A DNA stretch of 64,000 bases from Haloplanus rubicundus (GTDB taxonomy: Archaea > Halobacteriota > Halobacteria > Halobacteriales > Haloferacaceae), in the NCBI RefSeq assembly GCF_003342675.1, contig NZ_CP031148.1:1-64000 (forward strand), read 5' to 3'. The position numbers were made by a program, and so were the translations under genes. Within the stretch, counting starts at the first letter, position 1. Each line of letters begins with the position of its first letter. The notes under the pieces were generated by a model, which did not search any database, was not told the origin of the DNA, and saw only the letters and a program-made list of their open reading frames with translations. Shown here in pieces: positions 1 through 8,902 of the stretch.

Positions 1-27
1 GAATCCGGACGGACGGCCGCGCGGTGA

Positions 28-42
28 GGAAACGATTTTTCC
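28..42. promoter_or_regulatory. Palindrome upstream of the FAD-linked dehydrogenase gene
   Basis: Positions 28-42 read GGAAA-N5-TTTCC. On the minus strand it contains AAATCGTTTCC, which is also present in the palindrome at 3683-3697 before the crotonase operon. A TATA-like cattta stretch follows at 89-94, about 38 bases before the start codon. This is a possible shared operator for the catabolic genes; binding is inferred. Confidence 0.35.
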
Positions 43-131
43 GACGGAATAAGCGATAAACTGTGTGACGTTCCAACATGAATCAATACATTTAGGCACG
101 TCCAAGACGAGTCATCCATAATCTTCCTATC

Positions 132-3101
132 ATGGCAAAAAGCGACACACCGTTCGACGACGGTCCGGTGACCGACCGTCGGGCGAACTACGATCACCGC
201 GACGATTCGGTCGAACGGCCGGGGCTGGCGAGCGACCTCGACGACCTGATCGCGGGCGACGTACGGTTCGACGACTACTCCCGACAACTCTACGCCACCG
301 ACGCGAGCATCTACGAGGTGACGCCCGTCGGTGTCGTCTACCCCACCTCGACGGCGGACGTCTCCGCGGTGGTCGAGTACTGCGCCGACCGCGAGATACC
401 CGTCCTCCCGCGCGGTGGCGGCACCAGCCTCGCTGGACAGACCGTCAACGAGGCCGTCGTCCTCGATTTCACGCGGTACATGGACAGCGTGTTGGATGTC
501 GACCCCGAGAACCGACTGGCGCGCACCGAGTCGGGGACCATCCTCGCCGAACTCAACCAAGCGCTCGAGCCCCACGACCTGAAATTCGCCCCCGACCCGT
601 CGACGGCGAACCGGAGCGCGATGGGTGGCGCCGTCGGCAACAACACGACCGGCGCGCACTCGCTGCTGTACGGCAAGACCGACGCTTACGTCGAGGAACT
701 GGAAGTCGTCCTCGCGGACGGCACGGTGACGACCCTCGGCGAGGTGACCTTAGAGGAACTCGAAGCCGGCGCCGACCCCGACGGGAATCTGGAGGAACGC
801 CTCTACGCCGAGGCCCACCGCATCATCGAAGAGGAGAGCGACCACGTCGAGGAGCGCTTCCCGGACCTGAAACGCAACGTCTCGGGCTACGCCTTCGACG
901 TCCTGGTCGACGAGGCGAAGTCGGGATCGGTCAACCTCGCCCGCCTGATCGTCGGCAGCGAGGGGACCCTCGCCGTCGTCACCGAAGTGACCGTCTCGCT
1001 CGAACCCCTGCCCGAGACGAAGGCGCTCGGCCTCCTGACCTACGACAGCCTGCTGGAGGCGATGGAGGACGTCGACAACATCCTCGAACACGAACCCGCG
1101 GCGCTGGAGGTACTCGACGGCGTCCTCGTCGACCTGGCGCGCGAGTTGGAGGAGTTCAAGGACGTCATCAACCTACTGCCCGAGCGGACGGACACGTTCC
1201 TGCTCGTCGAGTTCTACGCGGACGACGACGAGAAGCGCCGCGAGAAGGTGCAAGCGCTGCTCGAGGACCGGGTCGGCGACATCGCGTTCGACGGCCTCGA
1301 AGCCTACGAGGAGAAAGATCAGAAGAACTTCTGGAAGATGCGGAAGGCGTCGACGCCCATCCTGCTCTCGCGGACGACCGACGCCAAACACATCGCCTTT
1401 ATCGAGGACGTGGCGGTGCCACCGAAACACCTGCCGGAGTTCATCGCGGACTTCCAGCAGGTGTTCGAGGATCACGACACCATCGGCAGCTTCTACGCCC
1501 ACGCCGGGCCCGGCTGTATCCACGTCCGCCCGCTGGTCAACACGAAGACGGAAGAGGGCATCGAGCAGATGGAGTCCATCGCCGACGCCGCGACGGACCT
1601 CGCGGTCAGATACGACGGCTCGGTGTCGGGCGAACACGGCGACGGCCGGGCGCGCACGCAGTGGAACCGGAAGCTGTACGGCGACCACCTCTGGAACGCC
1701 TTCCGCGACCTGAAGACGGCGGTCGACCCCGACTGGCTGCTCAACCCCGGCACCGTCTGTGGCGACGTCGACATGACCGAGAACCTCCGCTTCGACGCGG
1801 AGTACGACTTCGACGCCGGCTTCGACCCCGCGCTCAACTGGGACATCGACAACGGGTTCCAGGGCATGGCCGAACTCTGTCACGGCTGTGGTGGCTGTCG
1901 GAGCGCCCAGGAGACGGGCGGCGGCGTCATGTGTCCGACCTACCGCGCCAGCCAGGAGGAGATCACCAGCACGCGCGGTCGGGCGAACATGCTCCGACAG
2001 GCCATGAGCGGGAACCTCGACGACGAAGAACAGTTCGACGTGGAGTTCATGCACGAGGTGCTCGACCTCTGTATCGGCTGTAAGGGCTGTTCGAAGGACT
2101 GCCCCAGCGAGGTCGACCTCGCCAAGATGAAAGTCGAGGTGGCAAACGAGTACCACGAGCGCCACGGCTCCAGCCTGCGTGACAAGCTGTTCGCGAACAT
2201 CAACGCGCTGAACGCGCTGGGATCGACACTCGCCCCCATCTCGAACTGGGCAGCCAAGGTGCCGGGCGCTCGGACGGTCATGGAGAAGACGGTGGGCATC
2301 GCCAAGGACCGCTCGCTGCCCACCTTCCACAGCGAGACGCTGGTCGACTGGTTCGAGAACCGCGGCGGGGCGCAGGTGAGCGAGGAGGAGGCCGACCGTC
2401 GGGTCCTGCTCTTCCCCGATACGTACACCACGTACAACGCACCGGATGCGGGCAAGGCCGCCGTCAGAGTGCTGGAAGCCGCGAACGTCCACGTCGAAAT
2501 TCCCGACGACGTGGCCGGCAGCGGCCGGCCGCCCCACTCGAAGGGATTCCTCGAGAAGGCCCGGGAACAGGCGGCGACGAACGTCGACGCCCTCGCGCCC
2601 CGCGTCCGGGACGGCTGGGACGTGGCGGTGGTCGAACCCTCCGACGCGGTGATGTTCCAGTCGGACTATCTCGACCTCCTCTCTGGCGAGGACGTCGAAA
2701 CCGTCGCCGCCAACAGCTACGGGATCATGGAGTATCTGGACGCCACCCGACTGGACGAGGCACTCGACGTCGACGCGCCGGGGACGACGCTGACCTACCA
2801 CGGCCACTGTCACCAGAAAGCGACGAAGAAAGACCACCACGCGGTCGGCGTGTTGCGCCGCGCCGGCTACGCGGTCGATCCGCTCGATTCGGGCTGCTGT
2901 GGCATGTCCGGCTCCTTCGGCTACGAGGCCGAGCACTTCTCGATGAGCAAGGCCATCGGCCGCATCCTCTTCGATCAGGTCGACGACAGTCCGGGCGACC
3001 GGGTCGTCGCCCCCGGCGCCTCCTGTCGCACCCAACTCGGCGACCACTACGACGAGAAGCCGCCGACGCCGGTCGAGGCGCTCGCCGAAGCGCTCGTCTG
3101 A
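132..3101 (+). CDS. FAD-binding and 4Fe-4S oxidoreductase, GlcD-GlcF (D-lactate/glycolate dehydrogenase) fusion
   Basis: This 989-residue protein fuses a GlcD-like flavin half to a GlcF-like iron-sulfur half. It probably oxidises a 2-hydroxyacid such as D-lactate or glycolate and passes electrons to the respiratory chain at the membrane. The FAD-binding PRGGGTSLAGQ motif lies near residue 93 and an FAD-oxidase C-terminal domain spans roughly 290-545. Two ferredoxin clusters follow (CHGCGGC near 583, CIGCKGC near 648), then two cysteine-rich CCG regions (HGHCHQK near 890, GCCGMSG near 923). The length fits one-piece Dld/GlcDF proteins. The exact substrate cannot be read from sequence. A 2-hydroxyacid dehydrogenase and acyl-CoA genes lie just downstream. 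Confidence 0.88.
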   Translation: MAKSDTPFDDGPVTDRRANYDHRDDSVERPGLASDLDDLIAGDVRFDDYSRQLYATDASIYEVTPVGVVYPTSTADVSAVVEYCADREIPVLPRGGGTSLAGQTVNEAVVLDFTRYMDSVLDVDPENRLARTESGTILAELNQALEPHDLKFAPDPSTANRSAMGGAVGNNTTGAHSLLYGKTDAYVEELEVVLADGTVTTLGEVTLEELEAGADPDGNLEERLYAEAHRIIEEESDHVEERFPDLKRNVSGYAFDVLVDEAKSGSVNLARLIVGSEGTLAVVTEVTVSLEPLPETKALGLLTYDSLLEAMEDVDNILEHEPAALEVLDGVLVDLARELEEFKDVINLLPERTDTFLLVEFYADDDEKRREKVQALLEDRVGDIAFDGLEAYEEKDQKNFWKMRKASTPILLSRTTDAKHIAFIEDVAVPPKHLPEFIADFQQVFEDHDTIGSFYAHAGPGCIHVRPLVNTKTEEGIEQMESIADAATDLAVRYDGSVSGEHGDGRARTQWNRKLYGDHLWNAFRDLKTAVDPDWLLNPGTVCGDVDMTENLRFDAEYDFDAGFDPALNWDIDNGFQGMAELCHGCGGCRSAQETGGGVMCPTYRASQEEITSTRGRANMLRQAMSGNLDDEEQFDVEFMHEVLDLCIGCKGCSKDCPSEVDLAKMKVEVANEYHERHGSSLRDKLFANINALNALGSTLAPISNWAAKVPGARTVMEKTVGIAKDRSLPTFHSETLVDWFENRGGAQVSEEEADRRVLLFPDTYTTYNAPDAGKAAVRVLEAANVHVEIPDDVAGSGRPPHSKGFLEKAREQAATNVDALAPRVRDGWDVAVVEPSDAVMFQSDYLDLLSGEDVETVAANSYGIMEYLDATRLDEALDVDAPGTTLTYHGHCHQKATKKDHHAVGVLRRAGYAVDPLDSGCCGMSGSFGYEAEHFSMSKAIGRILFDQVDDSPGDRVVAPGASCRTQLGDHYDEKPPTPVEALAEALV

Positions 3102-3233
3102 GACGGGGGATCGTACGCCAGTACCGGTGGCTCGCCGGACAGTCTCGGCGACCCACCGGGACACAGTTACGATAGTCCGGACACGGGGATCGGCACAACA
3201 CTTAATCCCTCCGCCACCGCGCCTCGGATAGAG

Positions 3234-3662
3234 ATGGTAGTTGTCGCTGCAGTCGACCGATCAGGTGGAGAACGGATCGTCGAGGAGGGCCGAAAGACGG
3301 CGGACGCCCACGGGCTCCCGCTACACGTCGTCCATACGATCTCGGAAGCCGACTTCCGGGACCTCGAACGCGCGTCGTACGATACGAGCGGGAAGAGTCT
3401 GGACATGGCACAGATCGAGTCGCTGGCGGAGACCATCGCCGAGGAGGCCGTGACGGAAGCCGGCGTCGAGGCGGAGGAAGTCGTCGGCCTCGTCGGGAAA
3501 CCCTCACAGCGTGTCCTCGAGTACGCCGACGACGTCGACGCGGACTACGTCGTCGTCGGCGGGCGCAAGCGCTCCTCGGTCGGCAAGGTCCTGTTCGGGA
3601 GCGTCACGCAGTCGATCCTGTTGAACGCGGAGTGTCCCGTGATCACCGTGATGGAGGAGTGA
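3234..3662 (+). CDS. Universal stress protein UspA family
   Basis: A single-domain UspA fold of 142 residues, the usual length. The N-terminal strand (VVVAAVD) and the C-terminal nucleotide-binding signature (GGRKRSSVGKVLFGSVTQ, about residues 107-124) match ATP-binding members, which bind nucleotide in the cytoplasm and respond to stress or energy state. It stands between two catabolic transcription units with its own upstream gap of about 130 bases, where an acttaatcc stretch could serve as TATA. Its precise role is unknown. Confidence 0.9.
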   Translation: MVVVAAVDRSGGERIVEEGRKTADAHGLPLHVVHTISEADFRDLERASYDTSGKSLDMAQIESLAETIAEEAVTEAGVEAEEVVGLVGKPSQRVLEYADDVDADYVVVGGRKRSSVGKVLFGSVTQSILLNAECPVITVMEE

Positions 3663-3682
3663 CCGATACGTCCGATAAGCTA

Positions 3683-3697
3683 GGGAAATCGTTTCCC
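3683..3697. promoter_or_regulatory. 15-bp palindrome plus TATA box before the crotonase operon
   Basis: GGGAAATCGTTTCCC (3683-3697) is a perfect inverted repeat around a central TCG. It lies about 10 bases upstream of a TATA-like ttttatta (3708-3715), which sits 24-31 bases before the ATG at 3739, as expected for a leaderless haloarchaeal transcript. It could be an operator for the downstream genes or part of a 3' hairpin of the uspA transcript. Confidence 0.45.
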
Positions 3698-3738
3698 CTT
3701 CGCGCCCTTTTATTAGAGCCTTCGGAGTGAGGCACCAC

Positions 3739-4521
3739 ATGGCATTCGAAGCGTACGAGAGCATCACGGTAGACGTATCCGACGGCGTCGCGACGATCAC
3801 CTTCCACCGGCCCGAGAAGTACAACGCGCTGAGCACCGAGGTGTATTTCGACCTCGCGCGAGCGTTCGCCGAGATTCAACTCGACCGCTCCATCGACGTG
3901 ACGATCATCACGGGTGAAGGTGAGGACGCGTTCTGCGCCGGGGCGGACATCGAGCAGTACGCCGGTCCGAGCGAGGAACACGACCCCCGCCAGAAAGACC
4001 GTCAGGAGTTCTTCTACGAGGACGTCTACAAGCGCGTCTACGACCTGCACTGCCCCGTCATCGCGAAGATCAACGGCTACTGCGTCGGCGGCGGCCTCAT
4101 CCTCGCGGCCTTCTGTGATCTGCGGATCTCGGTCGACGACGCCAAGTTCGGCGTCCCGGTCACCGACATCGGGCAGATTCCCGGCGGTGGCTCCACGTAT
4201 CGCGTCACCCAACTGATCGGCGAGGCCAAGGTCAAGGAACTCGTCTACACCGCCGGCATGGCGGAGGCGGACGAGGCCGAGGAGATCGGGTTCGTCAACC
4301 ACGTCGTCCCCCGCGAGGAACTCGACGAGACGGTCGACGACATCGTCGACGCCATCCAGGACACCGGCAAGAAGGCGGTCAAGAACTCGAAGCGGGCGAT
4401 CAACTACAGCGCGAACGCCCCCGACCTCGATACGGCCCACGACTACGAGTCGGACGTCTGGTGGGAGCAGTTCGCCACGCAGGAACGGGTCGACCTCGTC
4501 GACAAGTTCAACGAGGAATGA
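3739..4521 (+). CDS. Enoyl-CoA hydratase/isomerase (crotonase) family protein
   Basis: This is a 260-residue crotonase-fold protein, likely acting on an acyl-CoA thioester. The ATG at 3739 was chosen over an upstream in-frame GTG at 3727 because MAFEAYESITV is the usual N-terminus. Oxyanion-hole segments are visible (FCAGADIEQY and GYCVGGGLIL). The two glutamates that act as acid/base in enoyl-CoA hydratase (rat Glu144 and Glu164) appear replaced: GGGLIL stands where GGCEL is usual, and FGVPVTDIG where a proline-glutamate pair is expected. It may therefore be an isomerase, hydrolase or other crotonase. Its stop overlaps the next start (ATGA), so the two genes are translationally coupled. Confidence 0.85.
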   Translation: MAFEAYESITVDVSDGVATITFHRPEKYNALSTEVYFDLARAFAEIQLDRSIDVTIITGEGEDAFCAGADIEQYAGPSEEHDPRQKDRQEFFYEDVYKRVYDLHCPVIAKINGYCVGGGLILAAFCDLRISVDDAKFGVPVTDIGQIPGGGSTYRVTQLIGEAKVKELVYTAGMAEADEAEEIGFVNHVVPREELDETVDDIVDAIQDTGKKAVKNSKRAINYSANAPDLDTAHDYESDVWWEQFATQERVDLVDKFNEE

Positions 4522-5474
4522 CGGCCACCATCGTCGTCACCGACTACGACTTCCCCGACCTGTCCATCGAGTCGGCGGTACTCGACGACGCGGCCGTGGA
4601 ACTGCGCGGGGAGTACGCCCGGACGCCCGAGGAAGTGATCGACGTCGCCGAGGGCGCCGACGCCCTCCTCGTCCAGTACGCCGACGTCACCGACGAGGTG
4701 TTCGAGGCGCTCCCCGACCTGCAGGCCGTCGGTCGCTACGGCATCGGCGTCGACTCCATCGACGTCGACGCCGCGGCCGACCACGGCGTGCCGGTGGTGA
4801 ACGTCCCCGACTACTGCATCGAGGAGGTGCCGACCCACACGCTCGCGCTCCTGCTCGCCTGCGTCCGCAAGGTGCCGAGCTACGACCGCGCGATCAAGGG
4901 CGGCGAGTGGGACTGGACCGCCGGCAAACCCATCCGTCGGCTCACGGGGGCGACCCTCGGCCTCGTCGGCTTCGGCAAGCTCCCGCGTCGCCTGATCGAA
5001 CTCGTCGACGGCTTCGACCTAGAGATCTTGGTCTACGACCCCTACGTCGACGCCGCGGACGTCGAAGACGCCGGCGCCGAGAAGGTCGACCTCGACGCCC
5101 TCCTCGAACGGTCGCGGTACGTTTCGGTCCACGCGCCGCTGACCGACGAGACGCGGAACCTGATCGACGCGGACGCGCTCGACCGGATGCGCGAGGACGC
5201 CATCCTGCTCAACACGGCCCGCGGACCGCTGGTCGACACCGACGCGCTCTTCGAGGCGGTCGAGGCCGGCGACATCGCCGGTGCCGGCCTCGACGTCCTG
5301 CCGGAGGAGCCGCCGTCGAAGCCGCCGCTCGATCACGACGCCATCGTCTACACCCCCCACGTCGCGTTCTACTCCGAGGAGTCCGAGACGACGATGCGCC
5401 GGACGGTGACCGAGGACGTGCTCGGAATCCTGCAGGGCGAGGCGCCGCACAATCCGGTGAACGACGCCGACTGA
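4518..5474 (+). CDS. D-2-hydroxyacid dehydrogenase (C-terminal-binding-protein type)
   Basis: A 318-residue NAD-dependent dehydrogenase that would interconvert a 2-keto acid and its D-2-hydroxy acid. The ATG overlaps the crotonase stop. Catalytic Arg (NTARGPLVD, near residue 234), Glu (VLPEEPP, near 262) and His (YTPHVAF, near 280) are all present. The dinucleotide-binding loop reads GLVGFGKLP, so the third glycine of GxGxxG is replaced by proline, as seen in some CtBP-like members. It probably works with the neighbouring crotonase and CoA transferase in breaking down a hydroxylated or aromatic acid; that pathway is inferred. Confidence 0.87.
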   Translation: MTATIVVTDYDFPDLSIESAVLDDAAVELRGEYARTPEEVIDVAEGADALLVQYADVTDEVFEALPDLQAVGRYGIGVDSIDVDAAADHGVPVVNVPDYCIEEVPTHTLALLLACVRKVPSYDRAIKGGEWDWTAGKPIRRLTGATLGLVGFGKLPRRLIELVDGFDLEILVYDPYVDAADVEDAGAEKVDLDALLERSRYVSVHAPLTDETRNLIDADALDRMREDAILLNTARGPLVDTDALFEAVEAGDIAGAGLDVLPEEPPSKPPLDHDAIVYTPHVAFYSEESETTMRRTVTEDVLGILQGEAPHNPVNDAD

Positions 5475-5543
5475 TCGGCTTGGACGGCCGCAACCATCTC
5501 ACGTCTCGGAAGGATTTTACCGAGGTCGGACGAGGGGCGACGT

Positions 5544-6809
5544 ATGGGAACGAACGACGACGCTGCGGAGAAGATACTCGACGGCATCACGGTGGTGGAC
5601 CTGACGACGTTCGTCACCGGCGGGTTCGCGACGCTGATGCTCGCCAACCAGGGCGCGGAGGTCATCAAGGTCGAACGCCCCGAACTCGGCGACGACAACC
5701 GCCACTCCGGCCCGCCGTTCGTCGAACCGAACGAGGAGTACGACGGCCCCGGCCGCACCGCCGACGCCAACGGCGAATCCCCGTACTTCTGGACGATCAA
5801 CTACGACAAGTTGAGCGTCGAGTTCAATCTGAAGACCGATTCGGGGCTGGAGGCGCTCTACGACCTCGTCGAGGAGGCCGACGTGGTCGTCGAGAACTTC
5901 CGACCGGGGACGGCCGAGCGTCTCGGCATCGGCTACGACGACCTGCGCGAACTGAACGACGACCTCGTCTACTGCTCCATCTCGGCGTTCGGCGAGACGG
6001 GGCCGTGGAGCAGCCGCCCGGGTTACGACCTCCTCGTACAGGGGACGAGCGGCATCATGTCGGTGACGGGGCCGGAGGGCGGCGATCCCGTCAAGGTCGG
6101 GCTCCCCCAGACCGACCTCATCACGGCGATGTGGGCGGCCTTCGGCATCGTCGGCTCGCTGTTCCGCCGCGAACTCACGGGCGACGGCGACCGCATCGAA
6201 ATCGGGATGCACGACGCCGCGCTCCCGTGGCTCACGAAGCAGGCCGGCAAGGCCTTCGTCGGCGAGGAGACGACGCGCATGGGGACGAAAGATCCCGTGC
6301 TCTCCCCGTATCAGGCCTACCCGACCGCCGACGGCTACCTCAACGTCGGCTGTGCGAACCAGAAGCTCTGGAGCGAACTCTGTGAGGCCATCGACCGCCC
6401 GGACCTGATCGACGACGAGCGCTTCGCCTCCAACCCCGACCGCGTGGCGAACATGGACGAGTTGGAGGAAGAACTGTCGGCGGTGTTCCGTGAGCGACCC
6501 ACCGAGGAGTGGGTCGACCTGCTGGCCGAGGACCACGGCCTCCCGGTCGGGCCCGTCTACGACGTGGCGACCGCCCTCGACAACGAGCAGACCGAGGCCC
6601 GCGACGTGATCCGGGAGATCGAACACCCGGCGCTCGGCACCGTTCCGGTCATCGAACACCCACTCAACTACGAGCACGCGACGGCCGGCTTCGACGAGGC
6701 GCCGCCGCTGTTGGGTGAGGACACCGAAGCGATCCTCGACGGACTGGGCTACGACGCCGAGGACATCGACCGCCTCCGCGAGGAGGGGGCGATCCCCGAC
6801 GACGAGTAG
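5544..6809 (+). CDS. Class III (CaiB/BaiF) CoA transferase
   Basis: A 421-residue family III CoA transferase, which moves CoA between carboxylic acids through an aspartyl-CoA anhydride. The N-terminal block ending in GAEVIKVERPE, the YDLLVQGTSG segment (about 161-170) and the Asp at about 191 in LPQTDLITAM, which aligns with the catalytic aspartate of formyl-CoA transferase, are all visible. The length is typical. A TATA-like gattttac sits about 26 bases before the ATG, so it may have its own promoter although it follows the dehydrogenase by only 69 bases. The substrate is unknown. Confidence 0.9.
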   Translation: MGTNDDAAEKILDGITVVDLTTFVTGGFATLMLANQGAEVIKVERPELGDDNRHSGPPFVEPNEEYDGPGRTADANGESPYFWTINYDKLSVEFNLKTDSGLEALYDLVEEADVVVENFRPGTAERLGIGYDDLRELNDDLVYCSISAFGETGPWSSRPGYDLLVQGTSGIMSVTGPEGGDPVKVGLPQTDLITAMWAAFGIVGSLFRRELTGDGDRIEIGMHDAALPWLTKQAGKAFVGEETTRMGTKDPVLSPYQAYPTADGYLNVGCANQKLWSELCEAIDRPDLIDDERFASNPDRVANMDELEEELSAVFRERPTEEWVDLLAEDHGLPVGPVYDVATALDNEQTEARDVIREIEHPALGTVPVIEHPLNYEHATAGFDEAPPLLGEDTEAILDGLGYDAEDIDRLREEGAIPDDE

Positions 6810-6863
6810 AGTCGCCACTCGCGGGGATCGCTACGACCCGTTCAGAGACGGAGGCGGTCCCGG

Positions 6864-7067
6864 TCACTCCGGCGTCCCCGCGTCGACGATGAACGTCACG
6901 CCGGTGCAGGCCGGGCATTCGATCGCATCGGCGTTCCCGGCGGTAACAGAGGCTACCGACGAGTGAACGAGCAGGTGCTCAGTCGGTGTAGCGATCTGCC
7001 GACCGCACAGTGGACACTCGACGACACCGGCACGGACCCGCTCGCGGCGGACGACGTTTCGGGACAT
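6864..7067 (-). CDS. Small CPxCG-type zinc-ribbon protein
   Basis: A 67-residue protein with two cysteine knuckles, CPLC (Cys18, Cys21) and CPAC (Cys51, Cys54), separated by a segment containing HLLVH. This spacing predicts one zinc ribbon. Such small zinc proteins are common in haloarchaea and have been tied to regulation, but this one's role is unknown. It ends 54 bases from the convergent CoA-transferase gene. Confidence 0.7.
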   Translation of the reverse strand: MSRNVVRRERVRAGVVECPLCGRQIATPTEHLLVHSSVASVTAGNADAIECPACTGVTFIVDAGTPE

Positions 7068-7197
7068 CGGGACGACCTGGCAGTACCGCGTCCTTGCACA
7101 CAGTGCGGAATAACGGTGACGACCCGACAGTCGAGCGGTCGGGCCGGTGGACGTCTCGGGTCCCCGTCCAGCACGCGTATCGTGAACGAGGGTTCGT

Positions 7198-8253
7198 TCA
7201 GAGCCGATCCCGCAGATCCGCCGCCACCGCCTCGGTCCCCGATTCGCCGCCGAGGTCGGCCGTCCGCGGCGCGTCGGCGTCGGCCAACTGGTCGGTCACC
7301 GCGTCCCACAGCGCCGTCGCGGCGGCGTCCTCGCCGAGGTGCTCGAACATGAGCGAGCCCGAGAGCACGGTCGCGAGCGGGTTGGCGACACCCTCGCCCA
7401 TGATGTCGAAGGCGCTGCCGTGGACCGGTTCGAACATCGAGGGGTTGTCGCGGCCCGGATCGATGTTGGCCGACGGTGCGAGGCCCATGCTCCCCGTGAC
7501 GATGGCGCCCACGTCGGTGAGGATGTCGCCGAAGAGGTTCGAACAGACGAGTACGTCGAACTCGTCGGGGCGGCGGACCATGTCCATGCTCGCGGCGTCG
7601 ACGAGGAGTCGCTCCACCTCGACACCGGGGTACTCCTCGCTCACCTCCGAAACGATGTCGTCCCAGAAGACCATCCCGTGGGCCTGAGCGTTCGACTTCG
7701 TGACGTTCGTCAGGTGGCCCGAGCGCTCCGTCGCCGCCTCGAACGCGGCGCGGACGATGCGTTCGGTGCTCCGGCGGGTGTAGACGGCGCTCTGGACCGC
7801 CACCTCGTTGTCGTATCCCCGGTGTTCGCGACCGCCGACGTCGGCGTACTCGCCTTCCGTGTTCTCGCGGAAGACGAGAACGTCGATGTCGCCACCCGCG
7901 TAGCCCTTCAACGGGCTGTCGACGCCCTCGAAGAGGACCGCCGGGCGCTTACAGATAGACTGATCGAACCCCTTGCGGATCGGCAGGAGAAGCCCGTTGA
8001 GCGTGACGTGGTCCGGCACGTCGGGATGACCGACGGCGCCCAGCAGGATGGCGTCGTGGGACGCCAACCGATCCAGGCCGTCCTCGGGCATCATCGCCCC
8101 CTCGTTCAGGTAGCGGTCGGTGCCCCAGTCGTAGCGCGTGGTCTCGACGTCGAAGCCCGCCGCCGTCGCGGCGGCGTCGAGGATCGGGAGCGTCGCGTCG
8201 ACGACTTCCGGTCCGATCCCGTCGCCGGGAATGAGCGCGATATCGTACGACAT
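7198..8253 (-). CDS. Tartrate/D-malate-type beta-decarboxylating dehydrogenase (isopropylmalate dehydrogenase superfamily)
   Basis: A 351-residue NAD-dependent decarboxylating dehydrogenase. It starts MSYDIALIPGDGIGPEV, the typical N-terminus, so the ATG at 8253 was preferred over longer in-frame extensions. Features closest to the tartrate/D-malate (TtuC/DmlA) branch are YDWGTDRYLNEGAMMPEDGL, AVGHPDVPDHVTLNGLLLPI and the RENTEGEY motif. The metal-binding aspartates are in SNLFGDILTD, and EPVHGSAFDI closes the active site. The alternative is 3-isopropylmalate dehydrogenase (LeuB), but no leuA, leuC or leuD genes are nearby. The product would be pyruvate, glycerate or a related acid. Confidence 0.8.
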   Translation of the reverse strand: MSYDIALIPGDGIGPEVVDATLPILDAAATAAGFDVETTRYDWGTDRYLNEGAMMPEDGLDRLASHDAILLGAVGHPDVPDHVTLNGLLLPIRKGFDQSICKRPAVLFEGVDSPLKGYAGGDIDVLVFRENTEGEYADVGGREHRGYDNEVAVQSAVYTRRSTERIVRAAFEAATERSGHLTNVTKSNAQAHGMVFWDDIVSEVSEEYPGVEVERLLVDAASMDMVRRPDEFDVLVCSNLFGDILTDVGAIVTGSMGLAPSANIDPGRDNPSMFEPVHGSAFDIMGEGVANPLATVLSGSLMFEHLGEDAAATALWDAVTDQLADADAPRTADLGGESGTEAVAADLRDRL

Positions 8254-8308
8254 GGCCGACGACTCGGCGGACGCACACAAAAAGATGCCATAATCGAGTC
8301 GGGGTCGC

Positions 8309-8902
8309 CTACGGCGTCGGATCGAACGGCACCAGTTCGTCGTCCGCACCGCCGTCCGTGGACGCCCGCCGGAGGAACGGGTCGTCGAGTTGGTGGCCGT
8401 CGATCCGGGGCGCCATCTCTGAGATTTCCTCCTCGAGGGCGGCGTACGCCGACTCGTTCCGAAGTACGGACCGGGACTCCGTCTCCAGAAGCGCGGCACG
8501 CTTCGAGAGGTTCGAGAGATATCGGTCGGTCGTCTCGGGTAGCGACTCCCGGCGAAGCAACGACTGGACGAGGTCGACGTACACCTCCCGCGCGACCGGC
8601 TTGGTGAGGTAGGCGTCGATGTCGAGGTCGACGATCCGGACGTCGGGGGTCGCCGCCGACACGAACGCGACGCGGGGGTCGAAGCCGCGCTCGCGGAGTT
8701 CGTCGAGCACCTCGTCGCCGGAGAGGCGCGGCATGTGTCTATCGAGCAACACCACGTCGATCCCCTCGTGACACCGCTCCAGCGCCTCGGCGCCACCGTT
8801 AGCCCGACGGATCGCCACGTCGAGGTCGGCGAGCCAGATCTCGTAGAGATCGAGCAGCGCCGGTTCGTCGTCGACGATCAGCACGCGTGGGCGCCGATTC
8901 AT
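8309..8902 (-). CDS. Response regulator, REC plus HalX domain
   Basis: A 197-residue haloarchaeal response regulator. The receiver domain has the acidic pair at residues 11-12, the phospho-acceptor Asp54 (VVLLDRHMP) and the conserved Lys101 (YLTKPV). The C-terminal half, roughly 125-180, is helical and matches the HalX output domain found in haloarchaea; it has no recognisable DNA-binding motif. Its ATG overlaps the stop of the upstream secreted repeat protein by four bases (ATGA), so the pair is co-transcribed. The partner histidine kinase is not in the window. Confidence 0.85.
   Translation of the reverse strand: MNRRPRVLIVDDEPALLDLYEIWLADLDVAIRRANGGAEALERCHEGIDVVLLDRHMPRLSGDEVLDELRERGFDPRVAFVSAATPDVRIVDLDIDAYLTKPVAREVYVDLVQSLLRRESLPETTDRYLSNLSKRAALLETESRSVLRNESAYAALEEEISEMAPRIDGHQLDDPFLRRASTDGGADDELVPFDPTP

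Noticed and set aside
1173-3164. 663-residue open frame antisense to the GlcD-GlcF gene
   Set aside because: It mirrors the codon structure of the real gene in a high-G+C genome and shows no domain.
7198-8253. 3-isopropylmalate dehydrogenase (LeuB)
   Set aside because: The motifs fit the tartrate/D-malate branch better and no leucine-pathway genes adjoin; it is kept as an alternative.
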